From: Duganella sp. CF517
Lineage (GTDB): Bacteria; Pseudomonadota; Gammaproteobacteria; Burkholderiales; Burkholderiaceae_D
Direction of reading: 5' to 3'
DNA length: 64,000 bases
Assembly: GCF_900110275.1 (NCBI RefSeq)
Contig: NZ_FODC01000005.1
Span: 62,001 to 126,000, forward strand
Shown: positions 53,715 through 63,860 of the stretch, piece by piece
Position numbering within the stretch: position 1 is the stretch's first letter
Layout of the letters: every line of letters starts with the position of its first letter
Position numbers and translations under genes: made by a program
Notes under the pieces: generated by a model
What the model saw: only the letters and a program-made list of their open reading frames with translations
The model's database searches: none
What the model was told of the DNA's origin: nothing

Positions 53715-55319
53715 TCAGCGCAGCGCCAGCGCCTGGCGCGGCGCCGCGCCGAATCCGGCCGTGCCGGCCAGCTTGAACACGCTGACGGCCTGGGCCAGCA
53801 AGTCCGCCTGATCGCGCATGCTCTGCGCGGCGGCGGCGGCCTGCTCCACCAGCGCGGCGTTCTGCTGCGTCACGTCGTCGATCGAGATGATGGCCTGGTT
53901 GACCTGCTCGATCCCCGTGCTCTGCTCGCTGCTGGCGGCGCTGATCGCGCGCATGATCTCGGCCACCTGCTTGACCGATTCCACCAGGCCCGCCATCGTC
54001 GCGCCCGCCTCGCCGACCAGCGCCGAGCCGGCATCGACCGTCTCCACCGAGCGCCCGATCAATTCCTTGATTTCCTTGGCGGCGCTGGCCGAGCGCTGCG
54101 CCAGGTTGCGCACCTCCGACGCCACCACCGCGAAGCCGCGGCCCTGCTCGCCGGCGCGGGCCGCCTCGACGGCCGCGTTCAGCGCCAGGATATTGGTCTG
54201 GAAGGCGATGCCGTCGATCACGCTGATGATGTCGACGATCTTGCCCGAGCTTTCCTTGATCGCGCCCATCGTATCGACCACCTGCCCGACCACTTTGCCA
54301 CCCTTGGTGGCGTAGTCCGATGCGGCCACCACCAGCTTGGTGGCCTGGCGCGCGTTCTCGGCGTTCTGCGACACCGTCGACGTCAACTCCTCCATCGACG
54401 ACGCGGTCTCTTCCAGGCTGGACGCTTGCTGCTCGGTGCGGCTGGACAAATCGAGGTTGCCGCTGGCGATCTCGTTGGAGGCGGTGGCGATGGTGTCGGT
54501 CCCCGAGCGCACCTGGCCGACCGTGCGCGCCAGGCTGTCGTTCATGTCGATCAGCGCGCGCAGCAACTGGCCGGTCTCGTCGGTGGTATGGCACTCCATG
54601 CGCGTGGTCAGGTCGCCGCCGGCCACCGCCTGCGCCATGCCGACCGCGCGGTTGAGCGGCAGCGTGATGCTGCGCGAGATGATGGTCAGCACCCATGCAG
54701 CGATGCCGGCCGCCAGCACCGTCAGCACGATCATCGTATTGCGCGAGCTGGCATAGGCTTGCTCGGCGACGGTGCTGGCCTGTTCCACCGCCGCGTTCTG
54801 GAACTTGACCAGCTCGGTGAGCGCGTTGAGATAGGCGGTCTGCTCCTTGCGCACCGTGGTCAGCAGATAAGTGATGGCGGCGTCGCGCTGGTCGGCGTCT
54901 GCCGACCTCTTCAGGAACTCGGTTTGCACCACCAAATACTTCTCGCGCGCATCGAGCACGGCCTGCAACCTGGCGGCGCTGCGCGGATCGTCATCGTCGG
55001 AAATCAGCACGCGCAGTTGGTCGAGCTTCTCGCCGATTTCGATCTTGCGCTTGTCGACGCGCTCCAGCTCGGCCTTGACCACCGCCGGGTCCCTGGACAG
55101 CATGGCGTTGCGCATCGCCCGCGCAATATCGTTGAGACCGCCTATTGTTTCGTAAGCCAGTATGACCTTGGGCACCTTGTCGGTGGCCAGGTCCTTGGTA
55201 TTGTTGTTGAGCTTGCCAAGGTTGCCGATGCCGACGATGGCGATGCCGAGCATGAAGATGATCGCCACCCCGAGACCGGCGCCCAGGCGGGTGCCGATTT
55301 TCCAATTCCCGATTCCCAT
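53715..55319 (-). CDS. Methyl-accepting chemotaxis protein
   Basis: The 534-aa protein has an N-terminal helix ([20 protein letters not shown]-type), a periplasmic four-helix-bundle ligand domain (about 35-190), a second membrane helix ([20 protein letters not shown]), HAMP, and the cytoplasmic signalling hairpin with [20 protein letters not shown]. It lacks a C-terminal NWETF-type tail. It would sense a small ligand and steer flagellar or pilus movement via CheA. It converges on the receptor gene with three bases between stops. Confidence 0.93.
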   Translation of the reverse strand: MGIGNWKIGTRLGAGLGVAIIFMLGIAIVGIGNLGKLNNNTKDLATDKVPKVILAYETIGGLNDIARAMRNAMLSRDPAVVKAELERVDKRKIEIGEKLDQLRVLISDDDDPRSAARLQAVLDAREKYLVVQTEFLKRSADADQRDAAITYLLTTVRKEQTAYLNALTELVKFQNAAVEQASTVAEQAYASSRNTMIVLTVLAAGIAAWVLTIISRSITLPLNRAVGMAQAVAGGDLTTRMECHTTDETGQLLRALIDMNDSLARTVGQVRSGTDTIATASNEIASGNLDLSSRTEQQASSLEETASSMEELTSTVSQNAENARQATKLVVAASDYATKGGKVVGQVVDTMGAIKESSGKIVDIISVIDGIAFQTNILALNAAVEAARAGEQGRGFAVVASEVRNLAQRSASAAKEIKELIGRSVETVDAGSALVGEAGATMAGLVESVKQVAEIMRAISAASSEQSTGIEQVNQAIISIDDVTQQNAALVEQAAAAAQSMRDQADLLAQAVSVFKLAGTAGFGAAPRQALALR

Positions 55320-55480
55320 GTTGACTCCCAGAGTAAAACCGAAGGTTTAAATAACTGGATGCAGCAACAGCAATTGAAAATTAGTATAGGGTGGTTTTTG
55401 AGTGCAAGAAATAAAAATTGTCGGACTGTTCTATGGCTACCACATTGCTACGGTAGCCATGTGGACACGCATGCAACGCG

Positions 55481-56413
55481 TCACGACAGATCCCCGCCGT
55501 TCAAGGCGGCGTCGATTTCCGCCCGTGTCAAATCCGGCGCGAATTGCTGGATGAAGTGGTAGGCGTACGAGCGCAGATAGGCGCCCTTGCGCACCGCCAG
55601 CCGCGTGGTGTTCGGCGCGAACAGGTGCGACGCCTCGACCGCGCGCATGCCCTTGTCGCGGCCGTGGTCGAACGCCATCGAGGCGACGATGCCCACGCCC
55701 AACCCGAGCGCGACGTACTGCTTGATGACGTCCGAATCCATCGCCGTCAGCACGATGTCGGGCTTGACGCCGGCCTGCGAAAACGCCGCGTCGATATGCC
55801 CGCGTCCGGTGAAGCCGACGTCGTAGGTGATCAACGGGAACTCGGCCAGGTCCTCCAGCTTGATCGGCGAGCGGCCCAGCAACGGATGGCCGTCCGGCAC
55901 CACGATCAAATGGCTCCAGCGGTAGCAGGGGAAGGACACCAGGTCCGGGAACTGCGACAAGCCCTCGGTGGCGATGCCGATGTCGGTCTTGCCCGACAAA
56001 ATCCATTCGGCGATGTGCTCCGGCGCGCTCTGCTGCAAGGCGATGCGCACGTCCGGATACGCGCTGCGGAAACTCTGCACCACCTTCGGCAGCGCGTAGC
56101 GCGCCTGCGTGTGCGTGGCGGCGACGCTGAGCGTGCCGCTTTGCTGGCCGGTGTACTCGAGGCTGGCCTGCTGCAAATTCTCCGCCTCGATCAGCAGGCG
56201 GTCGATGATTTTCAGGATGCCCTTGCCCGGCTCGGTCATGCCGGTCAGGCGCTTGCCGTTACGTTCGAAAATGACCACGCCCAGTTCGTCTTCCAGCTCG
56301 CGGATCTGGCGGCTCACGCCAGGCTGCGAGGTGAACAAGGCGTTCGCCACTTCGGTCAAATTATAGCCGCGCCGGGCGGCTTCGCGGATCGAGCGCAGTT
56401 GTTGAAAATTCAT
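55481..56413 (-). CDS. cysB: CysB-like LysR-family regulator
   Basis: The 310-aa protein starts with a LysR winged helix ([38 protein letters not shown]) and has a CysB-type effector domain ([40 protein letters not shown]). CysB senses N-acetylserine or O-acetylserine and activates sulfate assimilation; Cbl and SsuR are close relatives. Its start overlaps the cysA stop by four bases, so it is the last gene of cysT-cysW-cysA-cysB and probably controls its own operon. Confidence 0.9.
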   Translation of the reverse strand: MNFQQLRSIREAARRGYNLTEVANALFTSQPGVSRQIRELEDELGVVIFERNGKRLTGMTEPGKGILKIIDRLLIEAENLQQASLEYTGQQSGTLSVAATHTQARYALPKVVQSFRSAYPDVRIALQQSAPEHIAEWILSGKTDIGIATEGLSQFPDLVSFPCYRWSHLIVVPDGHPLLGRSPIKLEDLAEFPLITYDVGFTGRGHIDAAFSQAGVKPDIVLTAMDSDVIKQYVALGLGVGIVASMAFDHGRDKGMRAVEASHLFAPNTTRLAVRKGAYLRSYAYHFIQQFAPDLTRAEIDAALNGGDLS

Positions 56414-57480
56414 ATTGAAGCTCCAGCGTCAACAAACACATGCAGGCGCTTGGGACGCACCACCAAAGTCTCGCCCTCTTTCAGTTGCAGATGGCTGAAA
56501 CGCTCATTCGACATCACCGCCTCGATCAGCTCGGACGTATCGTCGCGTTCCAGGTCCAGTTGCGCCAGCGGACCGATCGCGTGCGCGCGGCGCAGCTTGA
56601 CGACGATGCCCTCGGCGCCCGGCGTGTAGCGCTCGATGTCCAGGTCGTGCGGGCGCACGTAGGCCGTGCCCTTGCCGTCGGCGTCGGGCTGGCCCGGCAC
56701 CTGGAAGGTCGCGCCGCCACTGGCCAGCACGCCATCCTGCACGCGGCCGTGGAACATGTTGACGTTGCCCAAAAAGCCGTACACGAACGGCGAGGCCGGA
56801 TGGTTGTAGACCTGGTCCGGCGCGCCGATCTGCTCGACGTTACCCTTGTTCATCAGCACCACCTGGTCGGCCACTTCCAGCGCCTCCTCCTGGTCGTGGG
56901 TGACGAAGATCGACGTCACGTGCAGATCGTCGTGCAGGCGGCGCAGCCAGCGGCGCAGTTCCTTGCGCACCTTGGCGTCGAGCGCGCCGAACGGCTCGTC
57001 CAGCAGCAGCACGCGCGGCTCGACGGCCAGCGCGCGCGCCAGCGCGATCCGCTGGCGCTGGCCGCCGGACAGTTGCGGCGGATAACGGTCGGCCAGCCAG
57101 TCCAGCTGCACCAGCTCCAGCAATTCCTTGACCTTGCGGCGGATCTGGTCTTCCGACGGCCGCTCGGCGCGCGGTTTGACGCGCAGGCCGAAGGCGACGT
57201 TTTCGAACACGGTCATGTGCTTGAACAGCGCGTAGTGCTGGAACACGAAGCCGACCTGGCGCTCGCGCACGTGGCGGTGCGAGGCGTCGTTGGCGTCGAG
57301 CAGCACCTGGCCGGAGTCGGGATGCTCGAGGCCGGCGATGATGCGCAGCAGGGTCGTCTTGCCGCAGCCCGACGGTCCCAGCAACGCGGTCAGCTCGCCC
57401 GCCGGAAAGTCCAGCGAGACATTGTTGAGGGCGACGAAATCGCCGAAACGCTTGTTGATGTTTTTAACTTCGATCGTCAT
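56410..57480 (-). CDS. cysA: Sulfate/thiosulfate ABC transporter ATP-binding protein
   Basis: The 356-aa ATPase has Walker [10 protein letters not shown] (35-43), the signature [14 protein letters not shown], Walker [13 protein letters not shown] and a C-terminal TOBE-like domain. [15 protein letters not shown] at 57480 is preferred because AAGGAG lies seven bases upstream; nine extra codons before it overlap the cysW end. It powers the CysT-CysW channel loaded by Sbp. It is one base after cysW. Confidence 0.95.
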   Translation of the reverse strand: MTIEVKNINKRFGDFVALNNVSLDFPAGELTALLGPSGCGKTTLLRIIAGLEHPDSGQVLLDANDASHRHVRERQVGFVFQHYALFKHMTVFENVAFGLRVKPRAERPSEDQIRRKVKELLELVQLDWLADRYPPQLSGGQRQRIALARALAVEPRVLLLDEPFGALDAKVRKELRRWLRRLHDDLHVTSIFVTHDQEEALEVADQVVLMNKGNVEQIGAPDQVYNHPASPFVYGFLGNVNMFHGRVQDGVLASGGATFQVPGQPDADGKGTAYVRPHDLDIERYTPGAEGIVVKLRRAHAIGPLAQLDLERDDTSELIEAVMSNERFSHLQLKEGETLVVRPKRLHVFVDAGASI

Positions 57481-57481
57481 G

Positions 57482-58375
57482 TCAGTGCTCCTTGGAACGT
57501 GCGTCATCGGCGATCGATTCGTTCAAGCGCCAAGAGATAAAGGATTTCAGGGCCAGCGTCACCAGCGCCAGCAAGGCCAGCAGGGACGCCACGGCGAAGG
57601 CGGCGGCGAAGTTGTACTCGTTGTACAGAATCTCGACCTGCAGCGGCACGGTGTTGGTCTCGCCGCGGATGTGGCCGGACACCACCGACACCGCGCCGAA
57701 CTCGCCCATCGCGCGGGCGTTACACAGGATCACGCCATACAGCAGGCCCCACTTAATGTTCGGCAAGGTCACGCGGCGGAACGTATCCCAGCCGGACGCG
57801 CCCAGCACGATGGCGGCCTCTTCTTCTTCGCTGCCCTGCGCCTGCATCAGCGGAATCAGCTCGCGGGCGACGAACGGGAACGTGACGAAAATGGTCGCCA
57901 GCACGATGCCGGGCACGGCGAACAGGATCTTGATGTCGTGCTCCTGCAGCCAGGGACCGAACCAGCCCTGCGCGCCGAACAGCAGCACGTAGATCAGGCC
58001 GGAGATCACCGGCGACACCGAGAACGGCAGGTCGATCAAGGTCAGCAAAAAGCTTTTGCCCCAGAACTCGAACTTGGCGATACACCACGACGCGGCGACG
58101 CCGAACACCAGGTTCAGCGGCACGGCGATGACGGCGGTGATCAAGGTCAGCTTGATGGCCGAGATCGCGTCTTCCTCGACGATGGCCGCCACATAGGCTT
58201 CCCAGCCCTTGCGGAACGCTTCGGCGAACACGGCCACCAGCGGCACGAACAGGAACACGGTCAGGAACAGCAGCGCGATGGCGATCAGCACGCCGCGCAC
58301 CCACAGCGGTTCGAGGATTTGCGGCGCCGACGGCAGTTCGCCGCGACGCACCGGGACGGGAGGCAGTCCGCTCAT
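57482..58375 (-). CDS. cysW: Sulfate ABC transporter permease CysW
   Basis: The 297-aa protein has six membrane helices and the ABC permease loop [20 protein letters not shown], which contacts CysA. It follows the cysT stop by one base, in strict operon order. Together with CysT it forms the sulfate/thiosulfate channel in the inner membrane. Confidence 0.95.
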   Translation of the reverse strand: MSGLPPVPVRRGELPSAPQILEPLWVRGVLIAIALLFLTVFLFVPLVAVFAEAFRKGWEAYVAAIVEEDAISAIKLTLITAVIAVPLNLVFGVAASWCIAKFEFWGKSFLLTLIDLPFSVSPVISGLIYVLLFGAQGWFGPWLQEHDIKILFAVPGIVLATIFVTFPFVARELIPLMQAQGSEEEEAAIVLGASGWDTFRRVTLPNIKWGLLYGVILCNARAMGEFGAVSVVSGHIRGETNTVPLQVEILYNEYNFAAAFAVASLLALLALVTLALKSFISWRLNESIADDARSKEH

Positions 58376-58376
58376 A

Positions 58377-59249
58377 TTATTTACCCGACTTTCCGCGAGC
58401 CCAGGCTTGCAACAGGTTGATGGTCAACAGCATGATGAACGACACCACCAGCATCACCACCGCGATCGCGGTGGCGCCGGCGTAGTCGTACTGCTCGAGT
58501 TTGGTGATGATGAACAGCGGCGTGATTTCGGAAATCATCGGCATGTTGCCGGCGATGAAAATCACCGAGCCGAACTCGCCGGTGGCGCGGGCAAACGCCA
58601 GCGCGAAGCCGGTCATCAGCGACGGCATGATGGTCGGGAACACCACGCGGGTGAAGGTCTGGAAGGCGTTGGCGCCCAGGCTGGCGGCGGCCTCTTCCAG
58701 TTCGCGCTCGGCATCCTCCAGAACCGGCTGCACCGTGCGCACCACGAACGGCAGGCCGATGAAGGTCAGCGCGACGACCACGCCGAGCGGCGTGAACGCC
58801 ACCTTGATGCCCAGCACGCCCTCGATGAACTGGCCGAACCAGCCGTTGGCCGAATACAGCGCCGTCAGGGTGATGCCGGCGACGGCGGTCGGCAGCGCGA
58901 ACGGCAGGTCGACCAGCGCGTCGATGATGCGCTTGCCGGGAAACTCGTAGCGCACCAGCACCCAGGCGACGATGCCGCCGAAAATCACATTAATAAACGC
59001 GCCGATCAGCGAAGCGCCAAACGTCAGCCGGTACGACGCCATCACCCGGTCCGAGGTGACGGCAGCCCAGAAGCCTTCCCACGTCATCGTGAAAGTCTTG
59101 AGGAAAACCGCCGACAACGGGATCAGCACGATCAGCGTGAGGTAGAAAATCGTGAATCCCAGCGACAGCCGGAAGCCCGGCATCACGCGGAATGGCGCGC
59201 CCCGGGCGGCCACGGCGGGCGTGGCGGGCGCTGCAAGAACTGCTGACAT
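58377..59249 (-). CDS. cysT: Sulfate ABC transporter permease CysT (CysU)
   Basis: The 290-aa permease has six membrane helices and the loop [28 protein letters not shown] at 59249 is chosen because GGGAG lies five bases upstream; a longer frame from 59297 lacks this. It starts the cysT-cysW-cysA-cysB transcription unit. The sequence before it is AT-rich (59250-59360) and likely holds a CysB-dependent promoter, though I cannot fix the boxes. Confidence 0.93.
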   Translation of the reverse strand: MSAVLAAPATPAVAARGAPFRVMPGFRLSLGFTIFYLTLIVLIPLSAVFLKTFTMTWEGFWAAVTSDRVMASYRLTFGASLIGAFINVIFGGIVAWVLVRYEFPGKRIIDALVDLPFALPTAVAGITLTALYSANGWFGQFIEGVLGIKVAFTPLGVVVALTFIGLPFVVRTVQPVLEDAERELEEAAASLGANAFQTFTRVVFPTIMPSLMTGFALAFARATGEFGSVIFIAGNMPMISEITPLFIITKLEQYDYAGATAIAVVMLVVSFIMLLTINLLQAWARGKSGK

Positions 59250-59360
59250 GAATGCTCCCTTATTACAAATTCTTCTATAAGGGCTGCATAATCTCATCTG
59301 TGCTTCATATTACAAACGAAGCTTTTTTCATTAAGTTAGACGAATAGGCTATATAGGTAC

Positions 59361-60134
59361 TCACATTATGAGTTTGGCGGCCACCGCTACCAGAATGCAA
59401 GCGAGCAGCCCGCGCAGCAGGCGCTCCGGCACCGATTTGGCGAAGTAGGAGCCGATGGTGATGCCGGGCAGCGATCCGACGAGCAGGGTCAGCAGCAGCA
59501 TCCAGTTGATCGAGCCCAGCCACCAGTGGCCGACGGCGGCGATGGCCGTCAGCGGCACCGCGTAGGCGATGTCGGTGCCGGCCACTTCGGCCGGGCTCAG
59601 TTTTGGATACAGCATCACCAGCACGGTCGCGCCGACGGCGCCGGCGCCGATCGACGAGATGGTGACCAACGTGCCGAGCACGGCGCCGGCGAAAATGGTC
59701 GCGCCGGTCAGCTTGGCGCCCTGCAACTGGCGCTCCGGACGGGCGTTGATCCATGCCAGCATCTTGCGGCGGAATAGCAGCGCGCAGACGGTCAGCATCA
59801 CCGAGCCGGCGATCGAATAGCGGATGATTTGGCCCAGTTGCGGGCTGAGGGTGCCGAAGTATTTGAGGCCGACACTGGCGACAACGGCGGCCGGCAAGGC
59901 GCCGATGCACAGGCGCCGCACGATGTCCCAGTGGACCGTGCCGCGCAGGCGGTGGGTGAAGGTGCCGACACCCTTGGTCAGCGAGGCGAAGGCCAGGTCG
60001 GTGCCGACGGCGACCGCCGGCGAAACGCCGAACAACAAGGTCAGCAGAGGCGTCATCAGCGAACCGCCGCCGACACCGGTCATGCCGACCAACAAGCCGA
60101 CCGCGAAACCTGAAATAACAAACGATACATCCAT
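59361..60134 (-). CDS. TauE/SafE (TSUP) family sulfite or anion exporter
   Basis: The 257-aa protein has about eight membrane helices with the family pattern VGLLVGMTGVGGGSLMTPLL near the start and GTDLAFASLTKGVGTF after it; the second half repeats the pattern with GTDIAYAVPLTAIAAVG. TSUP members move sulfite, sulfoacetate or other sulfur anions. Lying between sbp and cysT suggests a job in sulfur balance, such as sulfite export. It has its own upstream gap of 91 bases. Confidence 0.9.
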   Translation of the reverse strand: MDVSFVISGFAVGLLVGMTGVGGGSLMTPLLTLLFGVSPAVAVGTDLAFASLTKGVGTFTHRLRGTVHWDIVRRLCIGALPAAVVASVGLKYFGTLSPQLGQIIRYSIAGSVMLTVCALLFRRKMLAWINARPERQLQGAKLTGATIFAGAVLGTLVTISSIGAGAVGATVLVMLYPKLSPAEVAGTDIAYAVPLTAIAAVGHWWLGSINWMLLLTLLVGSLPGITIGSYFAKSVPERLLRGLLACILVAVAAKLIM

Positions 60135-60225
60135 TCAATTCCCCAAGAGTAGGCCGCAGGGTACCTACTCTAGGGAAATATCCAAACAACGCAATCCTTA
60201 TTTGCTTATGCGTTATCCGTTGGCC

Positions 60226-60864
60226 TTATTTGTTCGGCTGCGGCGTGACGCGCAGGTAAGGCTTGGCGGCGGTGTAGCCTTTCGGGTACTTTTGCTTGAG
60301 CACTTCCGGGTCTTGCACCGTCAGCGGAATGATGACGTCGTCGCCATCTTTCCAGTTGCCGGGCGTGGCCACGGTGTGGGCGTCGGTCAACTGCAGGGCG
60401 TCGATGACGCGCAGCACTTCGTCGAAGTTGCGGCCGGTGCTCATCGGATAGGTCAGGCTCAGGCGGACCTTCTTGTTCGGATCGATGACGAACAAAGTGC
60501 GCACGGTGGCCGTGGTCGAGGCGTTCGGATGGATCATGTCGTACAGGGTGGCGACCTTGCGGTCTTCGTCGGCGATGATCGGGAAGCCGACCACGGTGTC
60601 CTGGGTCTCTTCGATGTCGGCGATCCAGCCCTTGTGCGATTCGGCCGGGTCGACCGACAGCGCGATCGCCTTGACGTTGCGCTTGTCGAATTCGGGTTTC
60701 AGCTTGGCGGTCAGGCCCAGCTCGGTGGTGCAGACGGGCGTGAAGTCGGCCGGGTGGGAGAACAGCACCACCCAGGAATCGCCCGCCCATTCGTGGAACT
60801 TGAGCTTGCCGATGGAGGAGTCTTGTTCAAAATCTGGGGCGGTATCGCCGAGTCGTAGTGTCAT
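60226..60864 (-). CDS. 1-Cys peroxiredoxin, Prx6 type
   Basis: The 212-aa protein has the active-site segment HPADFTPVCTTELG with peroxidatic C45 and no clear resolving Cys at the usual 2-Cys position, and a long C-terminal domain ending KPYLRVTPQPNK. It matches the Prx6/1-Cys group, which reduces peroxides with an external thiol. Its presence beside sulfur-uptake genes fits cysteine and redox control, but joint regulation is not shown. Confidence 0.92.
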   Translation of the reverse strand: MTLRLGDTAPDFEQDSSIGKLKFHEWAGDSWVVLFSHPADFTPVCTTELGLTAKLKPEFDKRNVKAIALSVDPAESHKGWIADIEETQDTVVGFPIIADEDRKVATLYDMIHPNASTTATVRTLFVIDPNKKVRLSLTYPMSTGRNFDEVLRVIDALQLTDAHTVATPGNWKDGDDVIIPLTVQDPEVLKQKYPKGYTAAKPYLRVTPQPNK

Positions 60865-60903
60865 GGTGGTCTCCAGAGGTTGGCGGATTAAATGGCAAGG
60901 GCG

Positions 60904-61488
60904 TCAATGCGCCGCGAGGGCTCCATTCTGCACCCTATCTATTAAAAAATACAAGATTTCCAGGCCTTCGGGCCAATCGCCCAGGCCGGACTCGGCGTTG
61001 ATATGCCCCAGCGCGCCGCCGTCGATGAATTGGCTGTGCCAGCGTTCGGCCCACAAGGCCGCGCGCGGCGCCGCCATCCACGGATCGTTGGTGCTGCCGA
61101 TCATGATCGACGGCACCGGCAACGCCTGCTTCGGCAATTGGTCGGCGACGTTGAACTTGTCCGGATCGGCCGGCGCCACCAGCAGCAGGCCGGCCACGCC
61201 GGACGGGTCGCGCGCCACGCTGTGCATGCTCGCCAGGCTGCCGAAGCTGTGCGCGACGATGATGGTTGGACGCGGATCGCCAGCGGCGGTTCCATGGCCA
61301 CGCTGGCGGTCGACCCGGGCCGACCAGCGCGCCAGATCGGGCGCCTGCCAATCGTCCTGCTCGACCCGCTCGAAGGCGGGAAACAGGCGCTGCCAGCGGC
61401 TTTGCCAGTGATCCGGACCGCTGTCATGCAAGCCCGGCGCGATCAGGATACGGAAACCGCGCAAATCCGCGCTGGCCAGGCCGGGCAT
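60904..61488 (-). CDS. RBBP9/YdeN family serine hydrolase
   Basis: The 194-aa alpha/beta hydrolase has the opening strand RILIAPGLHDSGPDHWQSRW, nucleophile motif AHSFGS and the catalytic His in GALGHINAESGLGDWPEG. Family members are small esterase-like proteins of mostly unknown substrate. The start MPGLASADLRG at 61488 sits five bases after the sbp stop on the same strand, so it is likely co-transcribed with sbp. Confidence 0.88.
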   Translation of the reverse strand: MPGLASADLRGFRILIAPGLHDSGPDHWQSRWQRLFPAFERVEQDDWQAPDLARWSARVDRQRGHGTAAGDPRPTIIVAHSFGSLASMHSVARDPSGVAGLLLVAPADPDKFNVADQLPKQALPVPSIMIGSTNDPWMAAPRAALWAERWHSQFIDGGALGHINAESGLGDWPEGLEILYFLIDRVQNGALAAH

Positions 61489-61493
61489 GATGC

Positions 61494-62495
61494 TTACTTC
61501 GGCTGGTAGATCTGGTCGAACACGCCGCCGTCGGCGAAGTGGATCTTCTGCGCCTTGGCCCAGTCGCCGGAAATGTCGGCGATCGTGAACAGTTTGACGG
61601 CCGGGAATTGCGAGGCGTATTTCTTCGCCTCCTTCTCGACGGCCGGACGGTAGTAGTTCTTGGCGATGATTTCCTGCGCGGCGTCGGTGTAGAGGAAGTT
61701 CAGGTAAGCCTCGGCCACCTTGCGGGTGCCGCGCTTGTCGACCACTTTGTCGACCACGGCCACCGGCGGCTCGGCCAGGATCGACACCGACGGCGCGACG
61801 ATGTCGAACTTGCTCGGTCCGAGTTCCTTGATGGCCAGCAGCGCCTCGTTTTCCCACGCGATCAGCACGTCGCCGATGCCGCGCTCGACGAAGGTGGTGG
61901 TGGCGCCGCGCGCGCCGGAATCGAGCACCGGCACGTTTTTATACAGCTTGCCGAGGAATTCCTTGGCACTCGCCTCGGTGCCGCCCGGCTGGCGCAGCGC
62001 GTAGCCGTAGGCGGCCAGGTGGTTCCAGCGGGCGCCGCCGGAGGTTTTCGGGTTCGGGGTGATGACGGCCACGCCCGGCTTGACCAGGTCGTTCCAGTCC
62101 TTGATGCCCTTCGGGTTGCCCTTGCGGACCAGGAACACGATGGTCGAGGTGTAGGGGGTGCTGTTGTGCGGCAGTTTCTTCTGCCAGTCCGGCGCCAGGA
62201 TCTTGCGCTCGGCGATGGCGTCGATGTCGTAGGCCAGCGCCAGCGAGACCACGTCCGCCTCCAGGCCGTCGATGACGGCGCGGCCCTGCTTGCCCGAACC
62301 GCCGTGCGATTGCTTGATCTTGACGGTGTCGCCGGTTTTGGCTTTCCAGTCCTTGGCGAAGGCGGCGTTGACGTCCTGGTACAGCTCCCGGGTCGGATCG
62401 TACGACACGTTGAGCAAAGAGATTTCAGCAGCAATGACGGATGAAGCGGCCGTAGCGGCAAAAATGGCTGCGGCGATGATTTTTTTGGACAGCAT
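61494..62495 (-). CDS. sbp: Sulfate-binding periplasmic protein
   Basis: The 333-aa protein has a signal peptide ([20 protein letters not shown], cleavage near IAA-EI) and the Sbp/CysP fold: [60 protein letters not shown] and [10 protein letters not shown]. It captures sulfate or thiosulfate for CysTWA. In many betaproteobacteria sbp is directly before cysT; here three genes intervene, all on the same strand. An inverted repeat upstream may be its CysB site. Confidence 0.95.
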   Translation of the reverse strand: MLSKKIIAAAIFAATAASSVIAAEISLLNVSYDPTRELYQDVNAAFAKDWKAKTGDTVKIKQSHGGSGKQGRAVIDGLEADVVSLALAYDIDAIAERKILAPDWQKKLPHNSTPYTSTIVFLVRKGNPKGIKDWNDLVKPGVAVITPNPKTSGGARWNHLAAYGYALRQPGGTEASAKEFLGKLYKNVPVLDSGARGATTTFVERGIGDVLIAWENEALLAIKELGPSKFDIVAPSVSILAEPPVAVVDKVVDKRGTRKVAEAYLNFLYTDAAQEIIAKNYYRPAVEKEAKKYASQFPAVKLFTIADISGDWAKAQKIHFADGGVFDQIYQPK

Positions 62496-62547
62496 TTGTT
62501 TCCCCTAGTTGTGTTAGACCAAAGAGTAATGCCGCCCCTTATAAATG

Positions 62548-62570
62548 AGAACTAAGCTTTTATCAGTTCT
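62548..62570 (-). promoter_or_regulatory. LysR-type operator candidate upstream of sbp
   Basis: AGAACT (62548-62553) and AGTTCT (62565-62570) are perfect inverted arms with an 11-base spacer. Arm and spacer fit a LysR-family (T-N11-A) site, so CysB-type control of sbp is plausible. It lies about 55-75 bases before the sbp ATG. Confidence 0.45.
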
Positions 62571-62592
62571 ATATACCAGAAACGCATAAAGA

Positions 62593-63006
62593 CTAGTAAA
62601 AGCGGTTGAACAGCACCACCGCCCACGTCGCGGCCGCCAACAGGCAAGCCAGCAGCACCGCCGCGCTGCCGAGATCCTTGGCATTCTTGGACAGCGGATG
62701 GCGTTCCAGCGAAATGCGGTCGACCACCGCCTCGATCGCCGAGTTGATCAGTTCAACGATCAAGACCAGCACCAGCACCGCGATCAGCACCAGTTTCTCG
62801 AACGCCGACACCTTGAGCACCAGCGCGACCAAGGTGCCGGCAACAAACAAGCCCAGCTCCTGGCGGAACGCGTGCTCGTGCTTCCAGGCGGCCTTCAATC
62901 CGTCGACCGAGTAGAAAAAGGCGGAAAAAATCCGTTTCAGACCGCTTTTGCTTTTGAATTCGCTGACAGGTTCCATGAACGACAAGCCGAGATAAAGATG
63001 ACGCAT
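62593..63006 (-). CDS. dgkA: Diacylglycerol kinase, DgkA
   Basis: The 137-aa protein has three membrane helices and the family motifs EHAFRQELGLF and ELINSAIEAVVDRISLE. DgkA phosphorylates diacylglycerol left over from membrane-derived oligosaccharide synthesis, returning it to phospholipid synthesis. Two starts are possible: ATG 63006 (GGGAA about 11 bases upstream) and ATG 62976 (MEPVSEFK, 127 aa, closer to the E. coli length). It is divergent from the iclR-type gene, with 71 bases between the first start and that gene. Confidence 0.92.
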   Translation of the reverse strand: MRHLYLGLSFMEPVSEFKSKSGLKRIFSAFFYSVDGLKAAWKHEHAFRQELGLFVAGTLVALVLKVSAFEKLVLIAVLVLVLIVELINSAIEAVVDRISLERHPLSKNAKDLGSAAVLLACLLAAATWAVVLFNRFY

Positions 63007-63077
63007 TATGCATCAATTCCCATTTTTTTCACATTATGGTATAACGTAGTTACCGCATACTGCACCGCACCAACCAC

Positions 63078-63860
63078 ATGATGAAAATCGAAACCGTTCC
63101 TGAGCAAAAGACCACTATCCAGGTGATCGAACGCATGGTGGCGTTATTAGACGCTCTCGCCAAGTATCCCGATCCCGTCAGCCTGAAGGAATTGTCCAAG
63201 GTCTCCGGGCTCCACCCTTCCACCGCCCACCGCATCCTCAACGACATGGTGCTGACGCGCTTTGTCGACCGCATCGAACCGGGCACCTACCGGCTCGGCA
63301 TGCGCCTGCTCGAACTGGGCAATGTGGTCAAGAGTCGGCTGTCCGTGCGCGAGGCGGCGCTGGATTTCATGCGTGCATTGCACAAAAAGACCCAGCAGAC
63401 CATCAACCTGTCGGTGCGCCAGGGCGACGAGATCGTCTACATCGACCGCGCCTTCTCGGAACGCTCGGGCATGCAGGTGGTGCGCGCGATCGGCGGACGC
63501 GGTCCGCTGCACCTGACCTCGACCGGCAAGCTGTTCCTGTCGGTGGACGAGCCGAAAGCCATCCGCGCCTACGCCACGCGCACCGGACTGGCCGGGCATA
63601 ACAAGAATTCGATCACGGATTTGTCCAAGCTCGAGCGCGAGCTCAGCCTGGTGAAGTCGCGCGGCTACGCGCGCGATAACGAGGAATTGGAACTGGGGGT
63701 GCGTTGCATGGCCGCCGGCATCCATGACGACAGCGGCAAGCTGATTGCCGGGCTGTCGATCTCGGCGCCGGCCGACCGTCTGCAGGAAGACTGGCTCGAA
63801 GATCTGGTGACAACCGCCAACCAGATCTCCGCGACCCTTGGTTACATGCCGGTCGAATAA
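63078..63860 (+). CDS. IclR family transcriptional regulator
   Basis: The 260-aa protein has an N-terminal winged helix (SLKELSKVSGLHPSTAHRIL, about 35-54) and a C-terminal IclR effector domain with LGMRLLELGNVVKSRL and CMAAGIHDDSGKLIAGLSIS. Such regulators often control breakdown of aromatic or carboxylic compounds and their own gene. A GGTA...TACC dyad at 63038-63054 in the dgkA-iclR gap might be its site. Its stop overlaps the converging endopeptidase gene by 19 bases. Confidence 0.9.
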   Translation: MMKIETVPEQKTTIQVIERMVALLDALAKYPDPVSLKELSKVSGLHPSTAHRILNDMVLTRFVDRIEPGTYRLGMRLLELGNVVKSRLSVREAALDFMRALHKKTQQTINLSVRQGDEIVYIDRAFSERSGMQVVRAIGGRGPLHLTSTGKLFLSVDEPKAIRAYATRTGLAGHNKNSITDLSKLERELSLVKSRGYARDNEELELGVRCMAAGIHDDSGKLIAGLSISAPADRLQEDWLEDLVTTANQISATLGYMPVE

